A stretch of DNA of 64,000 bases from Brevibacillus brevis NBRC 100599 (lineage in GTDB: Bacteria; Bacillota; Bacilli; Brevibacillales; Brevibacillaceae): positions 3,479,501 through 3,543,500 of the forward strand of contig NC_012491.1 in the NCBI RefSeq assembly GCF_000010165.1, read 5' to 3'. Each line of letters starts with the position of its first letter. Position 1 is the first letter of the stretch. The translations under genes were made by a program, and so were the position numbers. Below the pieces are notes generated by a model, which had not been told where the DNA came from, did not search any database, and saw only the letters and a program-made list of their open reading frames with translations. Positions 46,291 through 53,926 of the stretch are shown here, piece by piece.

Positions 46291-46971
46291 ATGGATTGGC
46301 TGATAGAGCTACCGCTCCTCACTGGAGAGAATCGGGTAGAAACAAACGTCGACTTCTCATTTAAGAGATTCGAGTCAAGTGGGCTTCAGGAGCCCCCAGA
46401 TTTTATCCATGATATCGTCCTGCAATGGGCCATCGCCCCTTTTGTTGTTCATGAACATACTGCTTATCGGATTCCGGCCCACAACGATCCCGAGATAGAA
46501 GCGTATGCTTCCGTCAATTTCACAAGCCTGTTTACGAAAGTACGGGGAATATGCACAAATGGAAAGATGGAGGAAATTAGGCTGGAGGATTTAAAGCCGA
46601 ATATAAAGCGTTCTTTTATCGAATCGGTCATACATACAAGTAAGATTAATCCTCTGGTAAGCGATTTTTATCTACAGGGAGAATGTGAACGTAGTAATCT
46701 CCTAAGCATAAAGCTGTTCCAAATAGACAGGGATTCCTTTATCAAGCAGACTACCTACCTTCCCCAACCGGATCACAAAAGGCTCTGGGACTTTATGAAT
46801 AGACCATTCAAAACGTGTGACGAGGTCTCCATATCCCCCACGAACTGGGTGCTCAGTGACTACCTGCTAGAATCCCCCTTTCTCCTATTTCTCTCACGCT
46901 ATGCAAGTGAGGTTGTTTTAACGGTGAACGAAAAAGATCAGAATGTTACTATGGTTTCATTTAAAGAGTAA
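46291..46971 (+). CDS. Hypothetical protein
   Basis: 226 aa with an excellent AAGGAGG. Predicted soluble, mixed alpha/beta with no recognised motif; 'PPDFIHDIVLQWAIAPFVVHEH' is the most compact block. Lies between DUF4269 and a GNAT gene; the flanking A+T-rich DNA marks the start of the accessory part. Confidence 0.65.
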   Translation: MDWLIELPLLTGENRVETNVDFSFKRFESSGLQEPPDFIHDIVLQWAIAPFVVHEHTAYRIPAHNDPEIEAYASVNFTSLFTKVRGICTNGKMEEIRLEDLKPNIKRSFIESVIHTSKINPLVSDFYLQGECERSNLLSIKLFQIDRDSFIKQTTYLPQPDHKRLWDFMNRPFKTCDEVSISPTNWVLSDYLLESPFLLFLSRYASEVVLTVNEKDQNVTMVSFKE

Positions 46972-47058
46972 TCAGGGCACTCAGCTGGCCGACGTAACCA
47001 GCTTCCTGTTCTCAGGATTACCGACTTTTTGTTTTTTGTATTCAGCTTTCGTCTCTCG

Positions 47059-47532
47059 TTAGCGTAAACTTTTCTTCATTCTAAAATTCATCAGCTTAGT
47101 GCTATTGCGTTCAACGATTTGCGATTTTACTACGATGTACCCTTTTCTTTCAAAAAAGGGTCTAGCGGTAATACTCGAATCGGTTTCTATTTCGGTTAGA
47201 CCTAATTTTTTGGCTTCAGATTCAAGTGTGTCTACCAATGCTGAAGCAATTCCTTGCCCCTGATGCTCTTTATGAACAAATAATCTATCCAGGTAACCTT
47301 GTACACTCATGTCAGAAAAGCCCACGATATAACCATTCATTTCAGCAACATAGGAAATATTACTCGTCAGAGCTTTCAACCAGACCTCTTTCCTCTGCTT
47401 CAAATCCGCTAGGGAAGCCCAAGCATTTACTTGTTCTTGCGTGTAGTCTTGCTTATTTATGGTATGTACGGTCTCATAAAATAAAGTGATGATCTGGTCA
47501 ATATCCGTCTCATGAAATCTTCGAAGTAGCAT
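47059..47532 (-). CDS. GNAT family N-acetyltransferase
   Basis: 157 aa. The acetyl-CoA-binding motif VHKEHQGQGIASALVDTLE (around 95-112) is typical, with 'MLLRRFHETDIDQIITLFYETV' at the N-terminus. Substrate unknown. A GGCTACCG/CGGTAGCC hairpin lies just upstream (47551-47583). Confidence 0.85.
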   Translation of the reverse strand: MLLRRFHETDIDQIITLFYETVHTINKQDYTQEQVNAWASLADLKQRKEVWLKALTSNISYVAEMNGYIVGFSDMSVQGYLDRLFVHKEHQGQGIASALVDTLESEAKKLGLTEIETDSSITARPFFERKGYIVVKSQIVERNSTKLMNFRMKKSLR

Positions 47533-47748
47533 GGAAACTCCCCCTAGAGTATAACGTGGCTACCGAATCATGCCGGTAGCCGCGTCTCGTTTGTTTATTG
47601 TAGCATCGTTCCCCCGATAGTTTACGCTCATTTATTCACATGGATATGTACTTTTCGTTACCTTAACAACCACACCGCATTGTTGCGTCCAACAATTGGG
47701 GGCCGTTCATTTGCGGTCTGCTTTTTTGTGAAGAACTGAAAGATCACC

Positions 47749-48924
47749 TTACTCCACTGATTGAACCACCGAATGCCGTGATGCCATTCTGGATAATACA
47801 AACACAGCAATGATGGCGATGAGTACGCCGAGTACGCCGAACCAGGTAATGGATGCTAAAGAAACACGGTTAACGATCAGCCCGCCAATTCCTGCGCCGA
47901 CAGCCATGGCAAGCTGCATCATGGAACTGTTCAAGCTCAGCATGACGCCCGTGGATTCAGGAACAAGCGAAACTAGGTTAAATTGCTGCGCGGGAGCAGA
48001 TGACCATGCGGCAAAAGACCAGAGGATCAAAATGGCGAATACGGCAATGACCGACTGTCCGACTAAAGATAGCAAAATCAACGAAATGACGTGAAGCACC
48101 ATCCCAGAAACGAGCGTGTATTTGATGCCATGTTTATCCGCACTGTAGCCGCCGACTTTCGAGCCAATCAAACTGGCAACGCCGAACACGAACAGAGCTG
48201 CGCTAATCAATGATTCATGTAAATGAGTTACCTCTAGCAGAAAAGGGGATAAGTAAGTATAGACGAGGGAATATCCTCCCAACCAGAAAAAAGTAATCGC
48301 TAAAGCAACCAAAACCTGACGTTTTTTTAACAAAGCAAATTGTTTGATCAGAGGGATAGGCTTGTCGCCCTGCATACGTGGTATAACTCCAGCAATGACA
48401 AGCATGGCCAAGCCCGCGACAATCGCAATGGCCAGAAATACCGCTTTCCAGCCAAAAGCAGAGGCTATCATTCTGCCCAGCGGGACGCCGATGATGAGCG
48501 ATGCGGTAATGCCCATGGTGACGTTCGCGATGGCGCTGGCCTGCTTACCTGGCGGAGCAATTTTGGCGGCGATACTTAGCGCGTTAACTGTGACCACCCC
48601 GGCGCCTAACGCCGTAATGATTCTCGCGGTAATGAAGAAACCAAAGTCAGACATTATAAATGTCAGCAGGTTTGCGGCAATAAAGAGGCCCAGCGAATAA
48701 AGTAGGAGCTTAAGCCGGTCCATTTTGGCCGTCAGCGCCATCAAAATAGGAGTGCCGACCGCATAGGCCAGGGAATAAACCGTAATGAGCTGACCTGCTG
48801 CCGCAACGTTTGTTCCCAATGTTTCTGCAATTCGGTCTAATATTCCAGAAACGATGTAATTGGATGTTCCAACTAAAAAGCTGATCAAGGCTAGAACGTA
48901 AACTTTCCAAGTGCTCTTCATCAT
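47749..48924 (-). CDS. MFS transporter, AraJ/chloramphenicol-efflux type
   Basis: 391 aa, 12 membrane helices; 'TAKMDRLKLLLYSLGLFIAANLL' is the loop-2 segment and 'GSKVGGYSADKHGIKY' its C-terminal repeat. Such DHA1 pumps export sugars or drugs. Behind a TetR divergon with two operators, it is likely an inducible efflux pump. Two start codons overlap (48924 and 48921) behind AGGAG. Confidence 0.9.
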   Translation of the reverse strand: MMKSTWKVYVLALISFLVGTSNYIVSGILDRIAETLGTNVAAAGQLITVYSLAYAVGTPILMALTAKMDRLKLLLYSLGLFIAANLLTFIMSDFGFFITARIITALGAGVVTVNALSIAAKIAPPGKQASAIANVTMGITASLIIGVPLGRMIASAFGWKAVFLAIAIVAGLAMLVIAGVIPRMQGDKPIPLIKQFALLKKRQVLVALAITFFWLGGYSLVYTYLSPFLLEVTHLHESLISAALFVFGVASLIGSKVGGYSADKHGIKYTLVSGMVLHVISLILLSLVGQSVIAVFAILILWSFAAWSSAPAQQFNLVSLVPESTGVMLSLNSSMMQLAMAVGAGIGGLIVNRVSLASITWFGVLGVLIAIIAVFVLSRMASRHSVVQSVE

Positions 48925-48942
48925 TCACACTCCTGATGTGTT

Positions 48943-49088
48943 TTATATAACTATCTTTTTGTCGATAACGAAAAAACGCCACGGCTGCATGGTAGTAGCT
49001 AAAAGAGCCAGCGCGGAGCTTGCCGTAATGTTTCGGTCTATTCCTCCCTCAAAATCTTGATCTCGGGATCATAGTTACAAACCGACAT
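48943..49088 (-). pseudogene. Decayed nitroreductase fragment
   Basis: On the minus strand a strong AAAGGAGGAGGG site precedes ATG 49088; the frame reads MSVCNYDPEIK..REE then stops. After a frameshift the text resumes with ATTMQPWRFFVIDKK. These match the NYDPxxKISRxE and NxQPWRFxVID blocks of nitroreductases (compare the intact one at 19-666). Only the N-terminal ~45 residues remain, next to the MFS gene. Confidence 0.65.
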
Positions 49089-49154
49089 GGTTCCCTCCTC
49101 CTTTTGAAAAAACGGCATTCAGCATTTTGTGTCAATACAACATCAGTTGCTTGA

Positions 49155-49237
49155 ACAACACTTGTTGTATTTGTATGCTATAATAGCAACCGAATGGTAC
49201 GCAATCAGCAATAACCATAAACCGTTGTATAGACAAC
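49155..49237. promoter_or_regulatory. Putative TetR operators between MFS and TetR genes
   Basis: ACAACACTTGTTGT (49155-49168) and GTTGTATAGACAAC (49224-49237) are dyads with GTTGT/ACAAC arms. A -10-like TATAAT lies between at about 49179. They sit upstream of the TetR gene and behind the MFS promoter. Confidence 0.5.
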
Positions 49238-49277
49238 ACCATTTCTATAATGTCGTTTTACTGGGGAGATCTTAACC

Positions 49278-49868
49278 ATGACCATTAGAAAGAATGAAGC
49301 TGATCCTCGTGTGATACGTACACGGCGACTCCTTCAAGACGCTTTTGCTTCATTAATTCAAGAAAAAGACTTTGAATCGATAACCGTTAGGGATATTGCA
49401 GAGCGAGCTACTGTTAACAGAGCGACTTTTTATGCGCACTTTGTAGATAAATTCGAAATTCTTGAGGCCAGACTAATGGAATCATTTATGACAATCATGA
49501 ATCATAGAATAAGCGGTCACGAAGGATTGAATGAAGAAACAATTCAGAGTATCTTTCTCGGGGTGTGCGAATTTCACATGGGTCTAAGCACTATGTGCAA
49601 AAGAAGAAATACATCGCTTGTACCTGTATTCGAAATTCGAATAAAGGAAAAAATTCAAACGATACTTCTTTCCTTTATAGATAAAGACAAGATGCTATCG
49701 ACTCCAAACCAGCAATTCTTAATAAATACAGCTTCTGTCATGTTAAGTTGGGGGATGTATGGGGCTGCTTACGTTTGGAACAATGAAGGGCGTCTAATAA
49801 GTGCGGAATCATTTGTTAAACAGTCTTTGCCCTTAGTCATGAACGGAGCCAAAGAACTGCTGGGATAG
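49278..49868 (+). CDS. TetR/AcrR family transcriptional regulator
   Basis: 196 aa; HTH 'ITVRDIAERATVNRATFYAHFVDKFEIL' at about 35-62. The C-terminal TetR_C-like part ends in a helix-rich ligand domain. It is divergent from the MFS pump and presumably represses it. Confidence 0.9.
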   Translation: MTIRKNEADPRVIRTRRLLQDAFASLIQEKDFESITVRDIAERATVNRATFYAHFVDKFEILEARLMESFMTIMNHRISGHEGLNEETIQSIFLGVCEFHMGLSTMCKRRNTSLVPVFEIRIKEKIQTILLSFIDKDKMLSTPNQQFLINTASVMLSWGMYGAAYVWNNEGRLISAESFVKQSLPLVMNGAKELLG

Positions 49869-50016
49869 GTCATTTTGTTGTGTATCACAATGAATCGCCC
49901 CGCCATTCTTGTGTGCTGTACGACGATCTGGCCTCAATCTGTTGATCATCCTTCCCGATCGTCGACTTGATGTGACCATCTGGGTGGATTCGTACATCCA
50001 CCCTTCAGAAGGGGGA

Positions 50017-50048
50017 TTAAAAAACTACCAGTCTTTATAAACTGGTAG
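50017..50048 (-). terminator. Terminator of the leader-controlled GNAT gene
   Basis: ACTACCAGT and ACTGGTAG pair over an 8-9-nt loop; the minus strand has six T after the stem. It lies about 100 nt after the GNAT stop. A second palindrome (GGGTGGAT/ATCCACCC, 49982-50003) is next to it. Confidence 0.6.
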
Positions 50049-50152
50049 CACATAACTCATATATTGTAATAATCACATTTGATCATTTTTCGGCAACCCC
50101 CGATGGCACGAAGCTATTTTACTGTTTCACCTACTGTGTCTTTTCAAACCTT

Positions 50153-51043
50153 TTATGCGTGGGAAGTAAGCGGAAAACGAAAATGTTCTGTCTCCATTTT
50201 TAACGAGGGGCGAACAAATAAGACATCATCGGTTGTTGTCATCCATGCAGATTGGATCTTTTCATTCTCACTATCCGGCATAAAGTGAAAATGAATGATC
50301 GTTGTCTCAGCGGTTATCAAATGAGAAATGACCATTTCTATATCAACTGGTTTTTTACTTACAACATCAAATACATGCAGTTGTCCATCTTCTCGTTCAA
50401 ATAAGACAATCACATCCGCCTCTTCGAGATAATAGATCGCATCCCGAAAAACAAGCAAAAAGTAAAACATCAACAGATGCTCGCTATCTTTGATGCCTAG
50501 TCTCGTTGAAACGGGGATTCTTTTCGCAGCAAATTCCTTCATAATATCAAAATCAGCCTCATTATCAACATCCAGCTTACGCAAGACCGATTTTTGTTCC
50601 ACGTGCTTTTTCAAATCGGTTGCCAATAAACGAAAACTACTTTCAGGTACTCTCTCAAATCCAAACTTCGGATAAAAATCGAGCACGGTATCATTGGCAT
50701 ACAAATAGATAAAATCGTATTCCTTCTCGCATATTTCAAGAATATGGTTCATCAATTTCGCTGCCAGCCCCTGGTTGCGATAGGCAGGATGCGTCATGAC
50801 CGTTCCGATCTGAAGTGCCTTGTAGTCTTTTCCATTGGATGTCACGATCATCTTACTGGCAGAAGCGTTCGCAATAACCTGATCCCCATCCAAATAGGAA
50901 TAGCAGACATAGTTGTCATTCCAAAAGCCCTTGTTATCCCATTCTCTAAAATCGAGCTGAAAGATCTGCTTGGCGAGGTCATTAAAGCTTTCCTTGTATG
51001 TTTCGATATGCTTGTAGTCACTAATCAATCGATATTCACGCAT
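50153..51043 (-). CDS. GNAT family N-acetyltransferase with an extra C-terminal domain
   Basis: 296 aa from ATG 51043 behind GGGAGG. The GNAT motif is IGTVMTHPAYRNQGLAAKLM (about 83-102), followed by 'FYPKFGFERVPESS' and a ~140-residue C-terminal domain not recognised in detail. The frame is open 165 nt further upstream with no site, across a terminator hairpin in the leader (51124-51155). Possibly an antibiotic or small-molecule acetyltransferase; inference. Confidence 0.8.
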   Translation of the reverse strand: MREYRLISDYKHIETYKESFNDLAKQIFQLDFREWDNKGFWNDNYVCYSYLDGDQVIANASASKMIVTSNGKDYKALQIGTVMTHPAYRNQGLAAKLMNHILEICEKEYDFIYLYANDTVLDFYPKFGFERVPESSFRLLATDLKKHVEQKSVLRKLDVDNEADFDIMKEFAAKRIPVSTRLGIKDSEHLLMFYFLLVFRDAIYYLEEADVIVLFEREDGQLHVFDVVSKKPVDIEMVISHLITAETTIIHFHFMPDSENEKIQSAWMTTTDDVLFVRPSLKMETEHFRFPLTSHA

Positions 51044-51119
51044 ATAAAAACCTCCCGTTCTATTTTTTGTGCGGTTTGTCATCATCCATTCCTTTTTCGC
51101 AATCCCTTCTTTCCAAATA

Positions 51120-51155
51120 AAAAAGACCACAAGAAGAATTCTCTTCTCATGGTCA
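51120..51155 (-). promoter_or_regulatory. Terminator-like hairpin in the GNAT leader
   Basis: Minus strand: GACCATGAGAAGA pairs with TCTTCTTGTGGTC around GAAT, then six T. It lies 75-110 nt before the GNAT start codon, in the position of a transcription attenuator. No known riboswitch pattern was recognised in the leader. Confidence 0.55.
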
Positions 51156-51271
51156 AATTTATCGTTGTGATGAAGATACCTATCCCGAACTGAATAGATA
51201 TCATGCACAAACGTGAAATTTGTTTGAATGAGATATAATGCCTTCTAATCGCTTTTGAAAAAAGGAATAAA

Positions 51272-51290
51272 AAAGAAACCAAGGGCACGC
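51272..51290 (-). terminator. Short hairpin and T run further upstream in the GNAT leader
   Basis: AAGGG-CGTG-CCCTT on the minus strand, followed by GGTTTCTTTTTT. It could be a second attenuator or the terminator of an upstream transcript. Confidence 0.4.
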
Positions 51291-51477
51291 CCTTCATTTA
51301 ACCTTTTCCCATATAAAATTCATTCGAATTTTACTTAGCGATTATCAGTTTCATCATACTCAATCAAAACCTCTTTTCACATTCGATACCATTACTATAT
51401 TTGACTTTCAAAAGGTTGTAAATGAACATTCAAAATCCACTCACATTTTTGTAAGTATCGTTATACAAAAAAGCCAT

Positions 51478-51489
51478 TTTCTTATATAA
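51478..51489 (+). promoter_or_regulatory. Promoter-like -10 of the HTH leader
   Basis: TATAAT ends at about 51489 with a weak TTATAC -35 about 18 nt upstream. It would start a leader RNA of about 245 nt before the HTH gene. Confidence 0.4.
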
Positions 51490-51497
51490 TTCAAATA

Positions 51498-51518
51498 CCC
51501 CCTTTTTAAAAAAGGGGG
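51498..51518 (+). repeat. C5T5A6G5 palindrome in the leader
   Basis: An almost perfect palindrome of runs: five C, five T, six A, five G. As RNA it forms a stem at the start of the leader; its C-run could alternatively pair with the AGGGGGG ribosome-binding site of the leader ORF. Confidence 0.6.
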
Positions 51519-51556
51519 ACACCGTTTTCAAAATGGACCTCGAGGGGGGTGTACCA

Positions 51557-51652
51557 ATGGCGAATGCTCTCAATTTGCCACATACCGCAGCGGCTCATGC
51601 AAAGCCTAGAAATAGTGAGGCGATACTTTGCATGAGGTGGTCTTCCGTTTAA
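51557..51652 (+). CDS. 31-aa leader peptide
   Basis: ATG 51557 lies 6-7 nt behind CGAGGGGGG, a strong site. The peptide begins MANALNLPHTAAAHAKPRN and ends with CMRWSSV; it has no signal or membrane segment. A 10-bp perfect stem (TCATGCAAAG 51595-51604 with CTTTGCATGA 51626-51635) lies inside the ORF, so translation must melt it. Its purpose is more likely regulatory than catalytic. Confidence 0.5.
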   Translation: MANALNLPHTAAAHAKPRNSEAILCMRWSSV

Positions 51653-51704
51653 ACGAATCATCGCCTTCATTTGCGTATCTCATTTCCTATTTCTTGGCTT
51701 TGCC

Positions 51705-51730
51705 CCTTATTTGCCTATCTATAAATAAGG
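51705..51730 (+). promoter_or_regulatory. Hairpin covering the ribosome-binding site of the HTH gene
   Basis: CCTTATTT (51705-51712) and AAATAAGG (51723-51730) form a perfect 8-bp stem with a 10-nt loop; the AAGGAG of the next gene starts inside the stem (51727-51732). This is the layout of a translational attenuator. Confidence 0.55.
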
Positions 51731-51741
51731 AGCGAGCAGAA

Positions 51742-52005
51742 ATGAAATGTGTGAAAGCAAATTTAATCCTTCCTGAATCGTTACTCGCGGAAATTCAAAA
51801 GTACGTGCAAGGAGAAACCATTTATATTCCGAAGACAAAAGTAACCCATCAAAAATGGGGGACGCGCACTGGCGGAAGAAAACTCCTGGATGAGCGGAAT
51901 ACAGCTATTAAAAGCAGTTTTCGGGCCGGGACGGCTATTTCTCAGTTAGCGGAGGAATACTTTTTGTCTACAGAGACGATTAAAAAAATCGTGTATACCA
52001 AATAG
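51742..52005 (+). CDS. CD3324-like helix-turn-helix protein
   Basis: 87 aa from ATG 51742. 'MKCVKANLILPESLLAEIQKYVQGETIYIPK' with 'RNTAIKSSFRAGTAISQLAEEYFLSTETIKKIV' is the CD3324 family pattern, related to the Mor activator HTH. A DNA-binding regulator is inferred. The preceding 240-nt structured leader suggests that its translation is controlled. Confidence 0.8.
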   Translation: MKCVKANLILPESLLAEIQKYVQGETIYIPKTKVTHQKWGTRTGGRKLLDERNTAIKSSFRAGTAISQLAEEYFLSTETIKKIVYTK

Positions 52006-52162
52006 ACGTTTATAAAGCACTGAAGACCTTTTCATTAGGTTGTCAGTGCTTTTTTATGGCGAGTTTTTTTTGGAAATGTCCTTTCCCTTTCTCCTCACCT
52101 GCAAACACGCTAAAGTTAAAGAAGAACCCACCTTACAAGACAGAAACAGGAGGAACCGCAAC

Positions 52163-52801
52163 ATGGAACCTTTTATCCATACGCATCAATATCACTTCAT
52201 TAAATCACGCGTTCAAGCAATCATGAACGCCTATGCGACCAGTACAGATGTCAACGTGATTCGTGCTCGAAAAGAAATCGCTCATGAAGAAGTCTTTCAA
52301 TTGTTCCCAAACATGACGGAAGAACAAAAAGAGATTTTGCATCCGATTGACTCGATAAAAGAAAAGGCAGAAGGAAAGCAGTTTTTGAATCAGCTTTCAC
52401 CGTTTGTAATTCCATTCCCTGCTATCACAGAGTCTTCCATTAAGAAGCTCTTTCCAAAAGTAAAGAAGCTAAAGGTATCGAATTTAGCTGAGATCGATTT
52501 TTCAGAAATCTCTTATCTGAGCTGGCTAGACACTGCGACGGAAAAGAAATTTATTGTTGCTTACCACGAAGGAAAACTGATTGGCATACACGGACAGTTT
52601 ACAAATGTAAACAAAAAAGGCGTTTGTGCGCTCTGTAATCGCTTTGAGGAGATCGGCATGTTCATCCTTGAAGCCAAAGGTTCCGGGGATGGAACGTATT
52701 TGAAAAAAGGAAACTACATTTGCCAAGACAGCGTGTCATGCAATCAAAATATCATTTCGCTGGATAAGCTGAACGATTTTATTGCGCTAATGGTGAAATA
52801 A
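52163..52801 (+). CDS. FusB/FBP-type elongation factor G-binding protein
   Basis: 212 aa from ATG 52163 behind CAGGAGG; the frame is open from 52040. Two-domain layout: N-terminal helical domain and C-terminal zinc finger with C155, C158, C187 and C193 (CALC...CQDSVSC), the hallmark of FusB/FusC/FBP. These bind EF-G and free it from ribosomes stalled by fusidic acid; chromosomal homologues occur in many Bacilli. Confidence 0.85.
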   Translation: MEPFIHTHQYHFIKSRVQAIMNAYATSTDVNVIRARKEIAHEEVFQLFPNMTEEQKEILHPIDSIKEKAEGKQFLNQLSPFVIPFPAITESSIKKLFPKVKKLKVSNLAEIDFSEISYLSWLDTATEKKFIVAYHEGKLIGIHGQFTNVNKKGVCALCNRFEEIGMFILEAKGSGDGTYLKKGNYICQDSVSCNQNIISLDKLNDFIALMVK

Positions 52802-52862
52802 ATCTGCTACTAAAAAGAAAAAGCCGCCGGGTCTTCATACCAGGCGGCCTTTCCTATTTCGC

Positions 52863-53378
52863 TTACTTGATCTCGTTCAGACTCTCTTCCAAACGATCCC
52901 ACGTTTGGGTGATCCCCTCTAGCATCCCCATGTCCATGACAGTTTTGAGAGCTTCCGCAGATACATATTCAGATCGGCTGACCAGCTTCGTCTTGCCACC
53001 CAAATCGATGAATTCCATCATAACCTCTGTCGAAGGCATCGCATCGTTTGTGTTGCCTTCTGCATCTGAAAAGTAATCGGTATAGATGATTTTCTCGGGC
53101 TCAACTATTTCCTTATAAACACCTTTGCCCCAAGATTCCATGCCGTAAAAATCACCTTGATTCTTATCCACGCACTTCATGCAGTAGTGCCAAACACCAC
53201 CTGGGCGGAAATCAACATGACAAACTGGGAGTTCCCAGCCTTTCGGTCCCCACCAGCGCTTGAGATGCTCAGACTCCTTAAACATCTTGAACACGAGATC
53301 TCTAGGCGCGTCGAATACACGCTCCAGTACCAGCACTCGCTCGTTCTCTACCCTTGAAACCATTGCGTTTCTTGACAT
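52863..53378 (-). CDS. SRPBCC/AHSA1-like protein
   Basis: 171 aa of the START-like ATPase-activator family: 'LVLERVFDAPRDLVFKMFKESEHLKRWWGPKGW' at the N-terminus and 'GMLEGITQTWDRLEESL' at the end. These bind small hydrophobic molecules; with an ArsR partner they make a common two-gene cassette. Starts 31 nt after the ArsR stop. Confidence 0.9.
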   Translation of the reverse strand: MSRNAMVSRVENERVLVLERVFDAPRDLVFKMFKESEHLKRWWGPKGWELPVCHVDFRPGGVWHYCMKCVDKNQGDFYGMESWGKGVYKEIVEPEKIIYTDYFSDAEGNTNDAMPSTEVMMEFIDLGGKTKLVSRSEYVSAEALKTVMDMGMLEGITQTWDRLEESLNEIK

Positions 53379-53409
53379 AGTAATTCCTCCTCATTCTTTT
53401 GAATGAATC

Positions 53410-53763
53410 TCAAGCTTTTTCCTTGTTTTGCAGTTCCCGCAAATAGTCTTCCAGGTTATCAAATCTTTCTTCCATAACACGCTGGAATGACCTCACCCAT
53501 GAATCCAACGCTCGGAAGGGCTCGGGCCTGAGTTTGTAAAATCGGCGGTTGGCTTCGGCCTTCACATCCACGATCCCATTGTCACTAAGCACCTTCAAAT
53601 GCTTCGAGGCTTGGGGCTGGCGAAGCCCCAGTTGGTCAGCGATTTCCCCTACTGTCAGAGGACCGTCGCGCAAAAGTTCGACGATTTTCATACGATTTGG
53701 TTCAGCCAAAGCACTCAGCGTCGCCATGTCCATGCCCGGATTCATCCCTGACATGTCACTCAC
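53410..53763 (-). CDS. ArsR family transcriptional regulator
   Basis: 117 aa; winged HTH 'LTVGEIADQLGLRQPQASKHLKVLSDNGIVDVK'. No cysteine metal site (the ELCVCDL motif is absent), so it belongs to the AHSA1-linked ArsR type. Operator copy 1 lies 134 bp upstream of its start. Confidence 0.9.
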   Translation of the reverse strand: MSDMSGMNPGMDMATLSALAEPNRMKIVELLRDGPLTVGEIADQLGLRQPQASKHLKVLSDNGIVDVKAEANRRFYKLRPEPFRALDSWVRSFQRVMEERFDNLEDYLRELQNKEKA

Positions 53764-53896
53764 CTCGTTACATGATGGATTCTACGCTCATCTCATCCCC
53801 TTCAGCGTTATTGTGATCGTTTTGTTAGGTAAAATATACACCAAAGGGAATATTCCTGTAAAGGAATATTTAAAGAAATTCCGACGTGTCATTGTA

Positions 53897-53918
53897 AGTG
53901 ATTAATCAATAACTGATT
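53897..53918. promoter_or_regulatory. Operator copy 1
   Basis: A dyad close to TTAGT-n-ATT-4nt-AAT-n-ACTAA: AGTGATTAATCAATAACTGA. It lies between the SDR stop codon and the ArsR start, where it would control the ArsR/SRPBCC pair. Confidence 0.55.
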
Positions 53919-53926
53919 GCTATTAT

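Noticed and set aside
48710-48982. 90-aa minus frame MAFFRYRQKDSYIK...
   Set aside because: Overlaps the MFS gene in another frame; its first residues are part of the decayed nitroreductase.
51498-51518. C5T5A6G5 palindrome as a terminator
   Set aside because: No T run follows the stem on the plus strand and it lies at the start of a leader, so it is listed as leader structure.
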